From JAGPUQ01 sp963708735 (GTDB taxonomy: Bacteria > Pseudomonadota > Gammaproteobacteria > Pseudomonadales > Porticoccaceae): DNA of 64,000 nt. The stretch lies in assembly GCA_963708735.1 (NCBI GenBank), contig CAVPTW010000010.1, positions 82,308-146,307 of the forward strand, given 5' to 3'. Made by a program: the position numbers and the translations under genes. The notes below the pieces were generated by a model, which was not told the origin of the DNA, did no database searches, and was given only the letters and a program-made list of their open reading frames with translations. Below, one piece after another: positions 63,528-64,000 of this stretch (position 1 is the first letter of the stretch; the number at the start of each line of letters is the position of its first letter).

Positions 63528-64000
63528 ATGGCGCTCAAGGCAACGGTCTACAAGGTCCAGCTCAACATCGCCGACATGGATCGCGGCTACTACGCGGACC
63601 ACGCCCTGACGCTGGCCTGCCACCCGTCCGAGACCGAAGAGCGGCTGATGGTGCGGATTCTGACCTTCGCCCTCTACGCAAGCGCGGATCTGCAATTCAC
63701 GCGCGGGCTGAGCAGCGAGGACGAACCGGATCTTTGGCAAAAGGATTTGACCGGCGCCATCGTCCACTGGATCGAACTGGGCCTGCCCGATGAGAGCCGC
63801 ATCCGCAAGGGTGCCCACCGCGCCGAGCGCGTCACGGTGGTGACCTATGGCGAGCGCGCGCCGCACATCTGGTGGGAGAAGATTCGCGGCAGCCTCGCCC
63901 GTTTCGAGAATCTCACCGTGCTGCACCTGCCCGCGACGGCCACGGCCGCCTTGGTTCCGGAGCTATCGCGCAGCATGCAGATGCAGGTCTCGGTTCAGGA
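63528..64000 (+). CDS. yaeQ: YaeQ family protein (3' end outside window)
   Basis: The first 157 residues of a YaeQ protein, a PDDEXK-fold family of unclear role. It begins MALKATVYKVQLNIADMDRG and contains HPSETEERLMVRIL, LQFTRGLSSEDEPDLW, WIELGLPDESRIRKG and IWWEKIRG, matching E. coli YaeQ throughout. The frame is open to the window end; about 25 residues are missing. It lies 18 bases after dbpA. Confidence 0.94.
   Translation, partial: MALKATVYKVQLNIADMDRGYYADHALTLACHPSETEERLMVRILTFALYASADLQFTRGLSSEDEPDLWQKDLTGAIVHWIELGLPDESRIRKGAHRAERVTVVTYGERAPHIWWEKIRGSLARFENLTVLHLPATATAALVPELSRSMQMQVSVQ

Overview
The window is a GC-rich gammaproteobacterial chromosome segment. The evidence is the E. 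coli-like synteny of two blocks: queA-tgt-secD-secF, and rne/rluC-maf-yceD-rpmF-plsX-fabD-fabG-acpP-pabC-mltG-tmk-holB-PilZ-tatD. Genus cannot be read from the sequence. Two Baeyer-Villiger-type flavin monooxygenases, an LLM-class oxidoreductase and a strictosidine-synthase-like lactonase would suit an environmental, hydrocarbon- or ketone-degrading lineage.

Layout. 1-7.6 kb: the end of ung, two small conserved genes, two FMO/BVMO genes on the minus strand, an IS1182-family insertion sequence with CTAG target duplication, and a HicB/HicA-type toxin-antitoxin pair. 7.7-14.2 kb: two tRNA-Leu genes (CAG and CAA anticodons), rnr, a lactonase-like gene wedged between rnr and rlmB, a CDP-alcohol phosphatidyltransferase and an LLM oxidoreductase. 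14.3-19.4 kb: queA, tgt, secD, secF. 19.5-23.4 kb: an M13 metallopeptidase lipoprotein, DoxX and transaldolase. 23.4-38.1 kb: rne, rluC, maf, the fatty-acid/phospholipid cluster (without fabH and fabF), and the pabC-to-dUTPase run of overlapping genes. 38.1-41.1 kb: mdh, bcp, yajC (far from secDF) and a PLP-dependent desulfhydrase/deaminase.

41.1-62.05 kb is an accessory restriction island. A type I system (hsdM, hsdS, hsdR) is interrupted by a 1752-residue SF1 helicase-nuclease, two AlbA_2/ATPase regulators, a YhcG-type PDDEXK nuclease and a DUF262-DUF1524-DUF5655 (GmrSD-like) protein, followed by a broken RhuM gene and pieces of a second hsdR. The 3' end of hsdM occurs three times, and the extra copies sit exactly at the joints between accessory genes. 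Most genes here overlap by 4 bases (ATGA/GTGA), so they look translationally coupled. Four apparent single-base deletions cluster between 55.8 and 57.85 kb, so the restriction arm may be inactive or the assembly may be poor there. No integrase, tRNA target or phage structural gene is seen.

62.1-64 kb returns to housekeeping genes: dbpA and the start of yaeQ.
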